A program made the translations under genes and the position numbers. Source: Streptomyces gelaticus (lineage in GTDB: Bacteria; Actinomycetota; Actinomycetes; Streptomycetales; Streptomycetaceae). Taken from it: a DNA stretch of 64,000 nt. Where the stretch lies: NCBI RefSeq assembly GCF_014649535.1, contig NZ_BMTF01000018.1, forward strand, positions 49,089 to 113,088. The letters are read 5' to 3'. Below the pieces are notes generated by a model. The model saw only the letters and a program-made list of their open reading frames with translations. It had not been told where the DNA came from and did no database searches. This document shows, in pieces, positions 42,697 through 51,500 of the stretch; the stretch's first letter is position 1, and every line of letters begins with the position of its first letter.

Positions 42697-44391
42697 ATGA
42701 CCGAACGCTGGGCTCTGGCCATGACGGAGACCGGCGGCGCCCTCCTGGCCCCGCTGACCCCCTCCGGCCTGCCCGCCGCCCCGGTCGTCACCGAGCCCGA
42801 CCTCGTGGCGGCGGTCCGCTCCCGGCCGGACGTCACCCGCTGGGTATGGCGCTCCACCGCCGAGGTCTACCCGCGGCTGCTGGCGGCCGGCGTCCCCGTG
42901 AGCCGGTGCTACGACATCGAGGTCGCCGAATCCCTCCTGCTCGCCCATGAGGGCCGCCTCGGCGAGCCCCGCTCCGCGGCCGCCGCCCACGCCCGCCTGC
43001 ACAACGCCCCCGTACCGCCCGATCCTCCGCCCCGCGCCGCGGAGCCCGGCTCGCAGTCCTCGCTCTTCGAGCCCCGGTCCGGCGCGCAGCTGTCCTTCGA
43101 CGGCCTGCTCCAGGTCTACGCCGACCAGCTCCGCCGGCACGGCACCACCGAGCACCCCGGCAGAATGCGCCTGCTCACGGCCGCCGAGTCGGCCGGCATG
43201 CTGGTCGCCGCCGAGATGAACCGGTCCGGTCTGCCCTGGCGCGCCGATGTCCACCGGGCCGTCCTCCACGACCTGCTCGGCGAGCGCTACGCGGGCGGCG
43301 GCGAGCCCCGCAGACTGGCCGAACTGGCCGACGAGGTGTCGGCCGCCTTCGGTCGGCGGGTCCGCCCCGACCTCCCCGCCGACGTGGTGAAGGCCTTCGC
43401 GCAGGCCGGCATCAAAGTGAAGTCCACCCGCCGCTGGGAGCTGGCGGAGCTGGACCACCCCGCGGTGGAGCCCCTCATCGAGTACAAGAAGCTGTACCGG
43501 ATCTGGACGGCTCACGGCTGGAGCTGGCTCCAGGACTGGGTGCGCGACGGCCGCTTCCGCCCCGAGTACCTGCCGGGCGGCACGGTCAGCGGCCGCTGGA
43601 CGACCAACGGCGGAGGGGCGCTCCAGATCCCCAAGGTGATACGGCAGGCGGTCGTCGCCGACGAGGGCTGGCGCCTGGTCGTCGCGGACGCCGACCAGAT
43701 GGAACCCCGGGTCCTCGCCGCGATCTCCCGGGACCCCGGCCTGATGGAGGTGGCGGGCCATGACGGCGATCTGTACACGGCCCTGTCGGACCGGGCGTTC
43801 CACGGCGACCGGGACCACGCCAAGCTCGCGCTGCTGGGCGCGGTCTACGGCCAGACCTCGGGCGACGGCCTGAAGAACCTGGCCGCCCTGCGCCGGAGAT
43901 TCCCGCTGGCCGTGGCCTATGTCGACGATGCCGCGAAGGCGGGCGAGGAGGGACGCCTGGTACGGACGTGGCTGGGCCGGACCAGCCCCCCGGCGGCCGG
44001 CAACGGGGCGGACGAGGAGGCCGGCATCCCGCAGGAGAGCACCGAACCGTCCTTCGGCGACGAGGGGTTCACCCCTGGTTACGCATCGACGAACGCCCGC
44101 GCGCGGGGCCGCTTCACCCGCAACTTCGTGGTGCAGGGCAGCGCGGCCGACTGGGCGCTGCTGCTCCTGGCCGCCCTGCGCAGCTCGCTCCGCTCCGCCG
44201 GCCTCCGCGCCGAGCTGGTCTTCTTCCAGCACGACGAGGTGATCGTGCACTGCCCGCGGGAGGAGGCCCAGGCGGTGGTGGCGGCGATCCGGGCGGCCGG
44301 TGAGCTGGCCGGGCGGACCGCCTTCGGCACGACTCCGGTGCGCTTCCCGTTCACTACGGCGGTGGTGGAGCGTTATTCGGACGCGAAGTAG
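42697..44391 (+). CDS. Family A DNA polymerase-like protein (divergent PolA paralogue)
   Basis: The product has 564 residues. The polymerase half is clear: motif A DADQMEPRVLA, an O-helix-like motif B HAKLALLGAVYGQTSG and motif C QHDEVIVHC. The N-terminal 3'-5' exonuclease domain is short and lacks the usual first acidic DxE motif, so proofreading is probably lost; there is no 5' nuclease domain. Such proteins are called bifunctional exonuclease/DNA polymerase in actinobacteria but are much shorter than PolA. A role in repair or damage tolerance is likely. ATG at 42697 begins MTERWALAM; the frame is open to a GTG at 42673. A small gene overlaps its end. Confidence 0.85.
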   Translation: MTERWALAMTETGGALLAPLTPSGLPAAPVVTEPDLVAAVRSRPDVTRWVWRSTAEVYPRLLAAGVPVSRCYDIEVAESLLLAHEGRLGEPRSAAAAHARLHNAPVPPDPPPRAAEPGSQSSLFEPRSGAQLSFDGLLQVYADQLRRHGTTEHPGRMRLLTAAESAGMLVAAEMNRSGLPWRADVHRAVLHDLLGERYAGGGEPRRLAELADEVSAAFGRRVRPDLPADVVKAFAQAGIKVKSTRRWELAELDHPAVEPLIEYKKLYRIWTAHGWSWLQDWVRDGRFRPEYLPGGTVSGRWTTNGGGALQIPKVIRQAVVADEGWRLVVADADQMEPRVLAAISRDPGLMEVAGHDGDLYTALSDRAFHGDRDHAKLALLGAVYGQTSGDGLKNLAALRRRFPLAVAYVDDAAKAGEEGRLVRTWLGRTSPPAAGNGADEEAGIPQESTEPSFGDEGFTPGYASTNARARGRFTRNFVVQGSAADWALLLLAALRSSLRSAGLRAELVFFQHDEVIVHCPREEAQAVVAAIRAAGELAGRTAFGTTPVRFPFTTAVVERYSDAK

Positions 44392-44560
44392 GCCCCTTGC
44401 CCTGCCCCTTGCCCGGCCCCTCGTCGAACCCGGCCAGCCCGTGGTCGTAGTGCGCCGGACGCAGATGCTGATGCCGGTGGCGGGCATTGAGCAGATGGAT
44501 GATGAACGCCGCGACCGCGATCATCGCGAGGACGACCACGACCATGATCAGGGTGTCCAT
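44354..44560 (-). CDS. Small single-helix membrane protein
   Basis: The product has 68 residues. The first 24 (MDTLIMVVVVLAMIAVAAF then IIHLL) form one membrane helix. A His/Arg-rich section (NARHRHQHLRP) follows, then a Gly/Lys and Pro tail. Its last 38 bases overlap the end of the polymerase gene on the opposite strand. A GGGGG ribosome-like run lies 10 bases before ATG at 44560. Small size makes it uncertain, but the clean hydrophobic helix and the ribosome site speak for a real gene. Function unknown. Confidence 0.6.
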   Translation of the reverse strand: MDTLIMVVVVLAMIAVAAFIIHLLNARHRHQHLRPAHYDHGLAGFDEGPGKGQGKGPTSRPNNAPPPP

Positions 44561-44676
44561 GCGATACCGGCCCCCTTCGATACGCAGGCCGACCGGAGCG
44601 GCTCACCGGGAGCCGTACGCATCCAGGCTACTCCGCCGCCCGGCTCCCCGCCCGGACAGGCACCGGGGGTGAGAAG

Positions 44677-44710
44677 GGGGCCGGGCCGGAGGTGCTTCCG
44701 GCCCGGCCCC
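44677..44710 (-). terminator. Terminator after the dioxygenase gene
   Basis: A perfect 14-bp stem (44677-44690 with 44697-44710) with a 6-base loop begins 31 bases beyond the stop of the leftward dioxygenase gene. Confidence 0.7.
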
Positions 44711-44741
44711 GGCGCGGCCTGCGCCCCGCCGGCCTGCCTGT

Positions 44742-45581
44742 CTAACCGCGTTCCCACAACGCGGGGACATTCGGCGGTTCCCAGCCGGCCATGGCCGAGT
44801 GCGCCTGCAGACAGCGGTAGGCGACGCCGCCGTACGTGACGCGGTCTCCCGCGCTGTAGAGCGTCCCGGCCGCCCAGGTGGTGGAGCCGGGCGGGTCGGT
44901 CGGCGGATCGGTGGGCGGGTCCGTCGGGGTCTGCGCGATGTCGAGGACGAAGTCGAACGTCCCCTGCTTCGCCGATCCGGCGTCCCGTACGTTCATCAGG
45001 AGCGCCGGATCGAAGAGTGTGTCGGTGTTGTTGCGCGGCTCGTCGGGGAAGTACAGCTGGGTGGTGAGGACGGACGAGCCGGGTGCCTGGACCTTGACGT
45101 GGATGTGGCGCGTACGCCCCGGGTACAGCCCCGGCACGATCGTGGTCAGGCCGAAGGCCCCCGACCGGTCGGTGAACTGGTGCCCGCGGAAGGCGAATCC
45201 GCTCATGTCGTACGCGCCGTTGGTGTCGGCCTGCCAGAAGTCCAGGAGCACTCCGGGGATGGGCTTGCAGGCCCGCCCGAAGACATAGCCGCTCACGGTC
45301 AGCCGGACGCCGGGCGTGCTGTCCGTCACCAGGCTCGTGCGGAGCGGGGAGTTGGGCTTGAAGTAGGGCCCCTCCATCTGGTCGTGGGTCGGACCGTCAC
45401 CGTCGTCGCAGTTCGGCGTGGGGGCCGGCGGCCGGCCGGTGGCCCCGGCGTCACGGGCCAGCGCGACGCCTCCGCCCGCCAGCAGCGGGACGGTACCGGC
45501 CATGAGAGCGGCCTTGAGCAGTGTCTTGCGGCTGATCCGGCAGTCTTCGCCGCCGGTATCTTCGGTCGTTTCCGGGGTCAT
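44742..45581 (-). CDS. Secreted intradiol dioxygenase with C-terminal CBM5/12
   Basis: The product has 279 residues. A Tat-like signal SRKTLLKAALMAGTVPLLAG leads to export. The intradiol ring-cleavage domain has the iron-ligand pattern: Tyr in EGPYFKPNSP, and Tyr, His, His in PGLYPGRTRHIHVKV. A PTDPPTDPPTDPP linker follows, then a carbohydrate-binding module of family 5/12 (WAAGTLYSAGDRVTYGG ... PNVPALWERG). It should cleave catechols while bound to chitin, cellulose or lignin-like material. A similar architecture has been described from a wood-associated Streptomyces. ATG at 45581 has GAGGAA upstream. The preceding protease gene shares the same module. Confidence 0.9.
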   Translation of the reverse strand: MTPETTEDTGGEDCRISRKTLLKAALMAGTVPLLAGGGVALARDAGATGRPPAPTPNCDDGDGPTHDQMEGPYFKPNSPLRTSLVTDSTPGVRLTVSGYVFGRACKPIPGVLLDFWQADTNGAYDMSGFAFRGHQFTDRSGAFGLTTIVPGLYPGRTRHIHVKVQAPGSSVLTTQLYFPDEPRNNTDTLFDPALLMNVRDAGSAKQGTFDFVLDIAQTPTDPPTDPPTDPPGSTTWAAGTLYSAGDRVTYGGVAYRCLQAHSAMAGWEPPNVPALWERG

Positions 45582-45734
45582 GGCTGATTCCTCAGGGTGG
45601 GGGAAGGGCACGTGCATGACACAGAGCGGGGCGGGAGGCGCGCCGCCCGGCCGGGAGGCCGGAGCGGAAGCCGGGCGGGCGCGGTTTCCGGTGGCGGCCC
45701 CGCCGGAGCCGCCGGAGCCGTCGAAGGGCGGCCC

Positions 45735-47108
45735 TCAGACGTGCTGCCAGAGGGCGGGCACGTTCGGCGGCGTCCAGCCGGGCTGCGCCACGTGCGGCTG
45801 GAGGCAGCGGTAGCTGTCGGAGCCGTACGTCACGACATCGCCCGCCGCGTACGTCGTGCCGGCCGCCCAGGTGCCGCCCGGCTCGGTGGGCGGGTCGGTG
45901 GGCGGGTCCGTCGGGGTGCCGTTGGTGACCAGGGTGAGCCCGTACGCCTGGAGCGCCGGGTTCACCGGCTGGAAGTACGTCGTACCACCCTGGGAGCAGT
46001 TGCCGGAGCCACCGGAGGTGACGCCCTGCGCCTGGCTGCCGGAGATGAACGAGCCGCCGGAGTCACCGGGTTCGGCACACACATTGGTGCGGGTGACCCC
46101 GGAGACAGTGCCCTCCTGGTAGGTGACGCTGGTGTTGCGCTGCTGAACCGTCCCGCAGTGCCAGCCGGTCGTCGATCCGGAGCGGCAGACCGCCGCACCC
46201 TCCAGCGCCTCGGTGGACCCGGTGACCGTCACATCGCCGTTTCCGTAACCGTTCACCAGGGCGCGCGGCGTCCAGCTGGTGTTGGTGGCGACCCAGGAGT
46301 AGTCGCGGCCGGGGAAGGTGGACCCCTGGAAGGACCCCTGCGCCTGCTGGTTGTAGCCGCTGGTGCCGACCCCGGGTGTTCCGCAGTGCCCGGCGCTGAC
46401 GAAGCCGGACTGGCCGCTGCCGCGCTTGACCGGGAAGCCTATGGAGCAGCGCCCCGAGCCGTTCATGTAGTACGCGTCACCGCCGCGCAGATCGGCGAAC
46501 GTACGCGGCTGCCCCACTGACTGACGTACCGTCACCACGTCGCGCGACACACCCGCATCGGCGAGGAGCCGGTCGGCGGCAGAGGTGCGGACGGCCTCCA
46601 GGACGACCCGGTTGGTGGCCATGTCGACGTACCGGACGGGCACGCCCGCGGGGGCTCTGCGCAGCGCAAACCGGTCCAACGCGGCCTTGGCCGTGTCGAG
46701 TTCGGCCCGGCTGTGCTCGACGACGACGGGCCTGGCGCCGGCCGCCCGGATCCGGGCGGCGTCCGAGGCGTCGGTGGTGGCCACGGTCAGGGCCGCGTCG
46801 TCACCGCTCACCCGGGCACCGGCGAAGTCCGCGCCGAGGGAGCGCTCCAGCCCGGCGGCGACGGCCGCCGCCCGGGTCTCGTGGCCGATCCGGCTGCGCG
46901 CCTCGTCGGCATTCAGCCCGAGATCGCGTCGCATGGCCTTCAGCAGACCGGGGGAGAGCTGTTCGGCCCCGGTGGCGGTGGGGGTACGGAGGTCGGGGGC
47001 CGGATCGGCGGACGCGCTGTCGGTCAGACCTGCCAGCGCGAGCACACCGACGGCCACGGTGGCGGTACACGCGGCCAGGGCACGTCTGCGGAGCATGGAT
47101 CTCTCCAC
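45735..47108 (-). CDS. Streptogrisin-type S1 serine protease with C-terminal CBM5/12
   Basis: The product has 457 residues. It has a signal peptide, an alpha-lytic-type propeptide of about 170 residues, and an S1 protease domain with His in SAGHCG, Asp in GRDYSWV and Ser in EPGDSGGS. A PTDPPTDPPTEPGG linker and a CBM5/12 module close to that of the dioxygenase follow. The layout resembles streptogrisin C. It should digest proteins on chitin- or biomass-bound surfaces. Two ribosome-site/start pairs occur in tandem: GGAGAG before GTG 47108 and again GGAGAG before ATG 47096. The next gene (dioxygenase) starts 153 bases downstream in the same direction. Confidence 0.94.
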   Translation of the reverse strand: MERSMLRRRALAACTATVAVGVLALAGLTDSASADPAPDLRTPTATGAEQLSPGLLKAMRRDLGLNADEARSRIGHETRAAAVAAGLERSLGADFAGARVSGDDAALTVATTDASDAARIRAAGARPVVVEHSRAELDTAKAALDRFALRRAPAGVPVRYVDMATNRVVLEAVRTSAADRLLADAGVSRDVVTVRQSVGQPRTFADLRGGDAYYMNGSGRCSIGFPVKRGSGQSGFVSAGHCGTPGVGTSGYNQQAQGSFQGSTFPGRDYSWVATNTSWTPRALVNGYGNGDVTVTGSTEALEGAAVCRSGSTTGWHCGTVQQRNTSVTYQEGTVSGVTRTNVCAEPGDSGGSFISGSQAQGVTSGGSGNCSQGGTTYFQPVNPALQAYGLTLVTNGTPTDPPTDPPTEPGGTWAAGTTYAAGDVVTYGSDSYRCLQPHVAQPGWTPPNVPALWQHV

Positions 47109-47279
47109 GGAACTCTCCTTGACTTCGGGGGAATTGCCGCCAAGGTAGCCGCGTACACGTCATCCCCAGGAGATCCCGTCCGCCCCCTCACTTCACGTTA
47201 TGGCGCCCCTGACCAGCGACTTCGGCCCTGTATCGGCACCACGCCCCCGCACCCGGCGTCCGCCCCGTAGGTTCGCTCC

Positions 47280-47960
47280 ATGCGAATGGGTGAGCTACTG
47301 GGTGCGGGACGGTCCGCCGATGTGTACGCACTGGACGAGAAGTGGGTCCTGCGCCGTTACCGCGACGGCATGGACGCCACTCCCGAATGGATGGTCATGT
47401 CCTACCTCGGCGCACACGGCTACCCGCTCCCCCGCCTGGGCCCCCGGGACGCGAAGACGCCGCCCTGCGACCTGGTGCTGCAACGCCTGACCGGCCCGAC
47501 GATGCTGGACTCCGTGCTGACCGGCGACCTGTCGGCGGCCGACGCGGCGGCCGTGCTGGCCGGCCTGCTCGCCGAACTCCACACCGTTCCGGCCCGGCTC
47601 TCCCCGGACCCCGAGGACCGGATCCTCCATCTCGACCTGCATCCGGGCAATGTGATGCTGACGGACCGGGGCCCGGTGGTGATCGACTGGGGCAACACCA
47701 GGGAGGGCGCTCCGGCCGCGGACCGGGCCATGTCCTCCCTGATCCTGGCCCAGGTTGCGGTCGACTCCCGCTCCCCCCTGGCGGCGGGCGCCCGCGCCCT
47801 GCTGAATGCCCTGCTCCCGCACCTCTCCGCATCCGGCGGCATCCCCGCCCCTCACCTCGCCGAGGCCGCCTCGCAGCGCGCCGCCAACCCGACGACGAGC
47901 CCGCACGAGGTGGCACTCATCGGCCGGGCGACATCCCTGATCGTGGAATTGACGACCTGA
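47280..47960 (+). CDS. Aminoglycoside phosphotransferase-like kinase
   Basis: The product has 226 residues. The kinase-like core has the catalytic loop HLDLHPGNVML and the metal-binding VVIDWGNT, preceded by a nucleotide-binding N-lobe beginning GELLGAGRSADVYAL. The family includes aminoglycoside/macrolide and small-molecule kinases; the substrate is not told by sequence. It is shorter than typical APH enzymes (about 260-300), largely in the C-terminal part. ATG at 47280 is 171 bases from the divergent protease gene. Downstream lies a dead hydrolase fragment, then a tRNA. Confidence 0.82.
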   Translation: MRMGELLGAGRSADVYALDEKWVLRRYRDGMDATPEWMVMSYLGAHGYPLPRLGPRDAKTPPCDLVLQRLTGPTMLDSVLTGDLSAADAAAVLAGLLAELHTVPARLSPDPEDRILHLDLHPGNVMLTDRGPVVIDWGNTREGAPAADRAMSSLILAQVAVDSRSPLAAGARALLNALLPHLSASGGIPAPHLAEAASQRAANPTTSPHEVALIGRATSLIVELTT

Positions 47961-48188
47961 GAGTTGAGGGGCACGACCAGAGTCGCCTTCGGCTCCGGCA
48001 GATGGACGACCAGGGCTTCGTACCCCGACAGCGAGCCGATGTGCCCGATCCGGCCATGGGCGTCGAAGACCCCGGCCGTAGCCGGTGTCCGGCAGATCGC
48101 TGGGCTCCGTCCTCAGCCACTCGGCCTGAGTGACCGGGCTGAGCAGCATGCCGGTGGCCGGAGACCGCACCTCCGGCGGCCCAGGCCT
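47958..48188 (-). pseudogene. Remnant of a beta-lactamase-family serine hydrolase
   Basis: On the minus strand short pieces of a serine hydrolase C-terminus occur in different frames: AWAAGGAVS (about 48186-48160), then MLLSPVTQAEWLRTEPSDL (about 48147-48090), then VFDAHGRIGHIGSLSGYEAL and LVVPLNS (about 48075-47960). Normally these belong to one frame, with a longer helix between the first two. At least one deletion and one frameshift separate them, and the N-terminal two thirds with the catalytic Ser are absent. The fragment lies between a phosphotransferase gene and a tRNA terminator. It is a dead trace. Confidence 0.65.
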
Positions 48189-48190
48189 AC

Positions 48191-48227
48191 GACAAAAAGA
48201 CCAGATCAGACAACGTCTGACCTGGTC
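48191..48227 (-). terminator. Rho-independent terminator of tRNA-Thr
   Basis: A 13-bp stem with one G-T or mismatch pair (48199-48211 with 48215-48227) has a 3-base loop. On the minus strand it is followed by TTTTTG. It begins 9 bases after the tRNA end. Confidence 0.85.
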
Positions 48228-48235
48228 TTCATCGG

Positions 48236-48309
48236 AGCCGCCTTCGGGATTCGAACCCGAGACCTACGCATTACGAGTGCGTTGCTCTGGCCAACTGAGC
48301 TAAGGCGGC
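48236..48309 (-). tRNA. tRNA-Thr (anticodon CGU)
   Basis: The 74-base cloverleaf is complete on the minus strand. The acceptor stem is GCCGCCT with AGGCGGC, the D arm has GCTCAGTTGGCCAGAGC, and the anticodon stem ACGCA/TGCGT encloses CTCGTAA (anticodon CGT in DNA). The T arm TCGGG/CCCGA encloses TTCGAAT. The discriminator is T, and no CCA is encoded. It reads ACG codons. A terminator follows. Confidence 0.97.
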
Positions 48310-48427
48310 ACGCCCTGTCGCACCATGGTGCGATCAGCAGCGTCGCCAAGTCTACACAGTTTCCGGGGGTGCTCCGTACCAGCCTCGTTCTGGGCGGTTC
48401 TCGCAGGTCAGTGGTGAGGCGGAGTGG

Positions 48428-49972
48428 TCAGGAGCACTTCTTGCCCTCGGTCGGCGGGGTGCCTTCCAGGAGGTAGGTGTTGATCGCCGTATCGATGCAG
48501 TCGCTGCCGCGGCCGTACGCCGTGTGACCGTCGCCCCGGTAGGTGAGGAGGGTGCCGGAGTCGAGCTGTCCGGCCAGGGACTGGGCCCACTTGTACGGGG
48601 TCGCCGGGTCGCGGGTCGTGCCGACCACCACGATCGGGGCCGCGCCCTTCGCCTCGATGCGGTGGGGTGCGCCCGTGGGCGGGACCGGCCAGTCGGCGCA
48701 GTTCAGGGCGGCCCAGGCGAAGGCCCTGCCGAAGACCGGGGACGTCTTCTCGAAGTCGGGAACGGCCCGGATGACGGCCTCGGGGCCGGTGAAGGCGGGC
48801 GGCAGGTCCAGGCAGTTCACGGCGGCGTTGGCGAACATGAGGTTGGCGTAGGTGCCGTTCGGCCGGCGCTCGTAGTAGCTGTCCGAGAGGGAGAGGAGGC
48901 CGGAGCCGTCGCCGTTCTGGGCGGCGGAGAGGGCCTCGCGGAGCTGGGGCCAGGCCGACTCGTCGTACATGGCGGCGATGACCCCCGTGGTGCCCAGGGA
49001 TTCGGTGAGCCTGCGGGCTTCGCCGGTGGCGATCGGCCGGGCGTCGAGGTCGGTGAAGAACCGCTTCATGCGCTGGGCCGCATCGGCGGTCGACGTGGTG
49101 CCGAGCGGGCAGTCCTTCTTCTTCACGCAGTCGGCGGCGAAGGCCTGGAAGGCGATCTCGAAGCCTGCGGTCTGCTCGCGGTTGAGCTGGGCGGCATCGA
49201 GCGACGGGTCCATCGCACCGTCGAGGACCAGCCGGCCGACCCGGCCGGGGAAGAGCCCGGCGTACGTCGCACCGAGGAAGGTACCGTACGACGCCCCGAC
49301 ATAGTGCAGCTTCTCGTCGCCGAGCAGGGCTCGCAGCATGTCCATGTCGCGGGCGGTCTCGACGGTGGAGACGTGGGGCAGGATCTCGCCGGAGTGCCGC
49401 TCGCAGCCGTCCGCGAACTCGTTGAACGAGTTGTTCAGCGTGGTGACCTCACGGGCGTCGTCCGGGGTCTGGTCGACCTGCGTGTACGTGTCCATCTGCG
49501 GGCCGCTGAGGCATACGACGGGCTCGCTGCGGGCCACACCGCGCGGATCGATGGCGACCATGTCGTAGCGGGCCCGGACCTGGGCCGGGTAGCCGACGGC
49601 CGCATAGCTCTGGAGGTATTCGATGGCGGAGCCGCCGGGGCCGCCCGGGTTCACCAGGAGGGAGCCGACCCGTCGGCCGGGGCCGGTGGCCTCCTTGCGG
49701 GAGACGGCCAGCTCGATGTCGCCGCTGCCCGGCTTCTCGTAGTCCAGGGGCGCGATCATCGTGGTGCACTGGAACCCCTCGACGCCGCAGTCCCGCCACT
49801 CCAGGTGTTGCGCGTAGTACGACGTGAGCCCCGCAGGGACGGGCGGCGCGGGTGCTGTGGCCGACTCGGACGGTGAGGTGCCTTTCGAACTGCCGCCGGA
49901 GCAGCCGGAGATGAGAAGGCCGGCAGTGCCGAGCACGGTGGCGAGAATACGGAGCGGGCGCCTGGTGTCCAT
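48428..49972 (-). CDS. Secreted alpha/beta hydrolase lipoprotein (tripeptidyl aminopeptidase-like)
   Basis: The product has 514 residues. A lipoprotein signal ends with the lipobox LISGC. The mature enzyme has the SlpD/SlpE/Tap pattern of Streptomyces: VNPGGPGGSAIEYL, YDMVAIDPRGVARSEPV, the nucleophile elbow VGASYGTFLG and a C-terminal TAP-like part with the catalytic His in YRGDGHTAYGRG and a Cys pair. It should remove tripeptides from N-termini outside the cell. ATG at 49972 precedes MDTRRPLRIL. It stands alone between the tRNA and holB, on the same strand as holB and with a 153-base gap between them. Substrate preference is not shown. Confidence 0.9.
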   Translation of the reverse strand: MDTRRPLRILATVLGTAGLLISGCSGGSSKGTSPSESATAPAPPVPAGLTSYYAQHLEWRDCGVEGFQCTTMIAPLDYEKPGSGDIELAVSRKEATGPGRRVGSLLVNPGGPGGSAIEYLQSYAAVGYPAQVRARYDMVAIDPRGVARSEPVVCLSGPQMDTYTQVDQTPDDAREVTTLNNSFNEFADGCERHSGEILPHVSTVETARDMDMLRALLGDEKLHYVGASYGTFLGATYAGLFPGRVGRLVLDGAMDPSLDAAQLNREQTAGFEIAFQAFAADCVKKKDCPLGTTSTADAAQRMKRFFTDLDARPIATGEARRLTESLGTTGVIAAMYDESAWPQLREALSAAQNGDGSGLLSLSDSYYERRPNGTYANLMFANAAVNCLDLPPAFTGPEAVIRAVPDFEKTSPVFGRAFAWAALNCADWPVPPTGAPHRIEAKGAAPIVVVGTTRDPATPYKWAQSLAGQLDSGTLLTYRGDGHTAYGRGSDCIDTAINTYLLEGTPPTEGKKCS

Positions 49973-50125
49973 CCCCGGAGCGTAGTCGCCGTGTGACGGT
50001 TCGCCCGATTCGCTCCTCGTACGAGTGAATGAGCGATCGTGAATGAGGGATAGTGAGCAGGCCGGGGCGGGTGGGCGGTCGTGGACCGACTCCGGGCATC
50101 CCCGGCAGTGGGCAACGGGGCCGCG

Positions 50126-51331
50126 TCAGCCCGCGCGCAGTGCCATCGTCATCGCCTCCACCGCGAGCAGCGGCGCCACATTGCGGTCCAGCGCCCGGCG
50201 GCAGGCGATCACCGCCTCTATCCGGCGCAGGGTGCGCTCGGGCGTGGAGGAGCGGGCGATGCGGTCGAGGGCGTCCTGGGCGTCCGCGTTGGCAATGGCG
50301 ATCCGCGAGCCGAGCTGGATGGCCAGTACGTCACGGTAGAAACCGGTCAGGTCGGTGAGCGCGAGATCGAGGCTGTCGCGCTGCGTACGCGTCTTGCGGC
50401 GCTTCTGCCTGTCCTCCAGCTCCTTCATCACTCCGGCGGTACCGCGCGGCAGCCGTCCCCCGGCGGCGGCGCCGAGCGCGGCCTTCATCTCCTCCGTCTC
50501 CTTGGCGTCGACCTCCTCGGAGACCTGCTTGGCGTCCTCGGCGGCGGTGTCGATCAGCTCCTGGGCGGCCTTGAGGCAGCCCCCGATGTCCTCGACCCGC
50601 AACGGGAGCTTGAGCACGGCGGCGCGGCGCGAGCGGGCCCGCTCGTCGGTCGCGAGCCGGCGGGCCCTGCCGATGTGGCCCTGAGTGGCCCGGGCGGCGG
50701 ACGCGGCCCGCTCCGGATCGATGCCGTCCCGCCTGATCAGGACGTCGGCGACCGCGTCGACCGGGGGCGTGAGCAGCGCGAGGTGACGGCAGCGGGAGCG
50801 GATGGTGGGCAGCACGTCTTCCAGGGAAGGCGCGCAGAGCAGCCACACCGTACGGGGCGCGGGCTCCTCGACCGCCTTCAGCAGTACGTTCCCCGCGCCC
50901 TCGGTGAGCCGGTCGGCATCCTCCAGGACGATGACCTGCCAGCGGCCGACGGCCGGGGAGAGCTGGGCGCGGCGGACCAGGTCGCGGGTCTCCTTCACAC
51001 CGATGGAGAGCAGGTCGGTCCGGACCACCTCGACGTCGGCGTGCGTGCCGATCAGGCTGGTGTGGCAGCCGTCGCAGAAGCCGCAGCCGGGCGCTCCGCC
51101 CAGGGCACGGTCGGGGCTGGTGCACTGGAGGGCGGCGGCGAAGGCACGCGCGGCGGTGGAACGGCCGGAGCCCGGCGGCCCCGTGAACAGCCAGGCGTGG
51201 GTCATCTTCGACCCCGGCGGGACAGGCTCCCCCGCAAAGTGGGCGGTGACCAGCGCATCGGCGTCCCGGGCGGCGGCGCCGAGCTGCTCCTGCACCCGGT
51301 CCTGGCCGACCAGGTCGTCCCATACGGTCAT
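50126..51331 (-). CDS. holB: DNA polymerase III delta' subunit
   Basis: The product has 401 residues. The clamp loader subunit delta' helps load the sliding clamp. The N-terminal RecA-like domain has TGPPGSGRST with Arg in place of the P-loop Lys; delta' is not an active ATPase, so this fits. The zinc-binding cysteines are GCGFCDGCHT, and VIVLEDADRLTEGAGNVLLKAVEEPAPRTVW follows, described in part. Length fits Streptomyces delta'. The tmk fusion gene is upstream on the minus strand, with a 213-base gap. The preceding order topA-tmk-holB is a replication block. Confidence 0.92.
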   Translation of the reverse strand: MTVWDDLVGQDRVQEQLGAAARDADALVTAHFAGEPVPPGSKMTHAWLFTGPPGSGRSTAARAFAAALQCTSPDRALGGAPGCGFCDGCHTSLIGTHADVEVVRTDLLSIGVKETRDLVRRAQLSPAVGRWQVIVLEDADRLTEGAGNVLLKAVEEPAPRTVWLLCAPSLEDVLPTIRSRCRHLALLTPPVDAVADVLIRRDGIDPERAASAARATQGHIGRARRLATDERARSRRAAVLKLPLRVEDIGGCLKAAQELIDTAAEDAKQVSEEVDAKETEEMKAALGAAAGGRLPRGTAGVMKELEDRQKRRKTRTQRDSLDLALTDLTGFYRDVLAIQLGSRIAIANADAQDALDRIARSSTPERTLRRIEAVIACRRALDRNVAPLLAVEAMTMALRAG

Positions 51332-51500
51332 GAGTCACCGCCCTTCCGGTGGTGTGCGTGCCACGCGGCCGACGTGCGATGGAGCCGCGCAGCTCCGATG
51401 TCACTGCTTGCGGCGTTGCTGTCGCCGCCCGTCGGTCCGGCTTCCCCGATCCGACCCCCATTGTGGGGGACGGGTCTGACAATCCCGGCACCCAGGCGGT

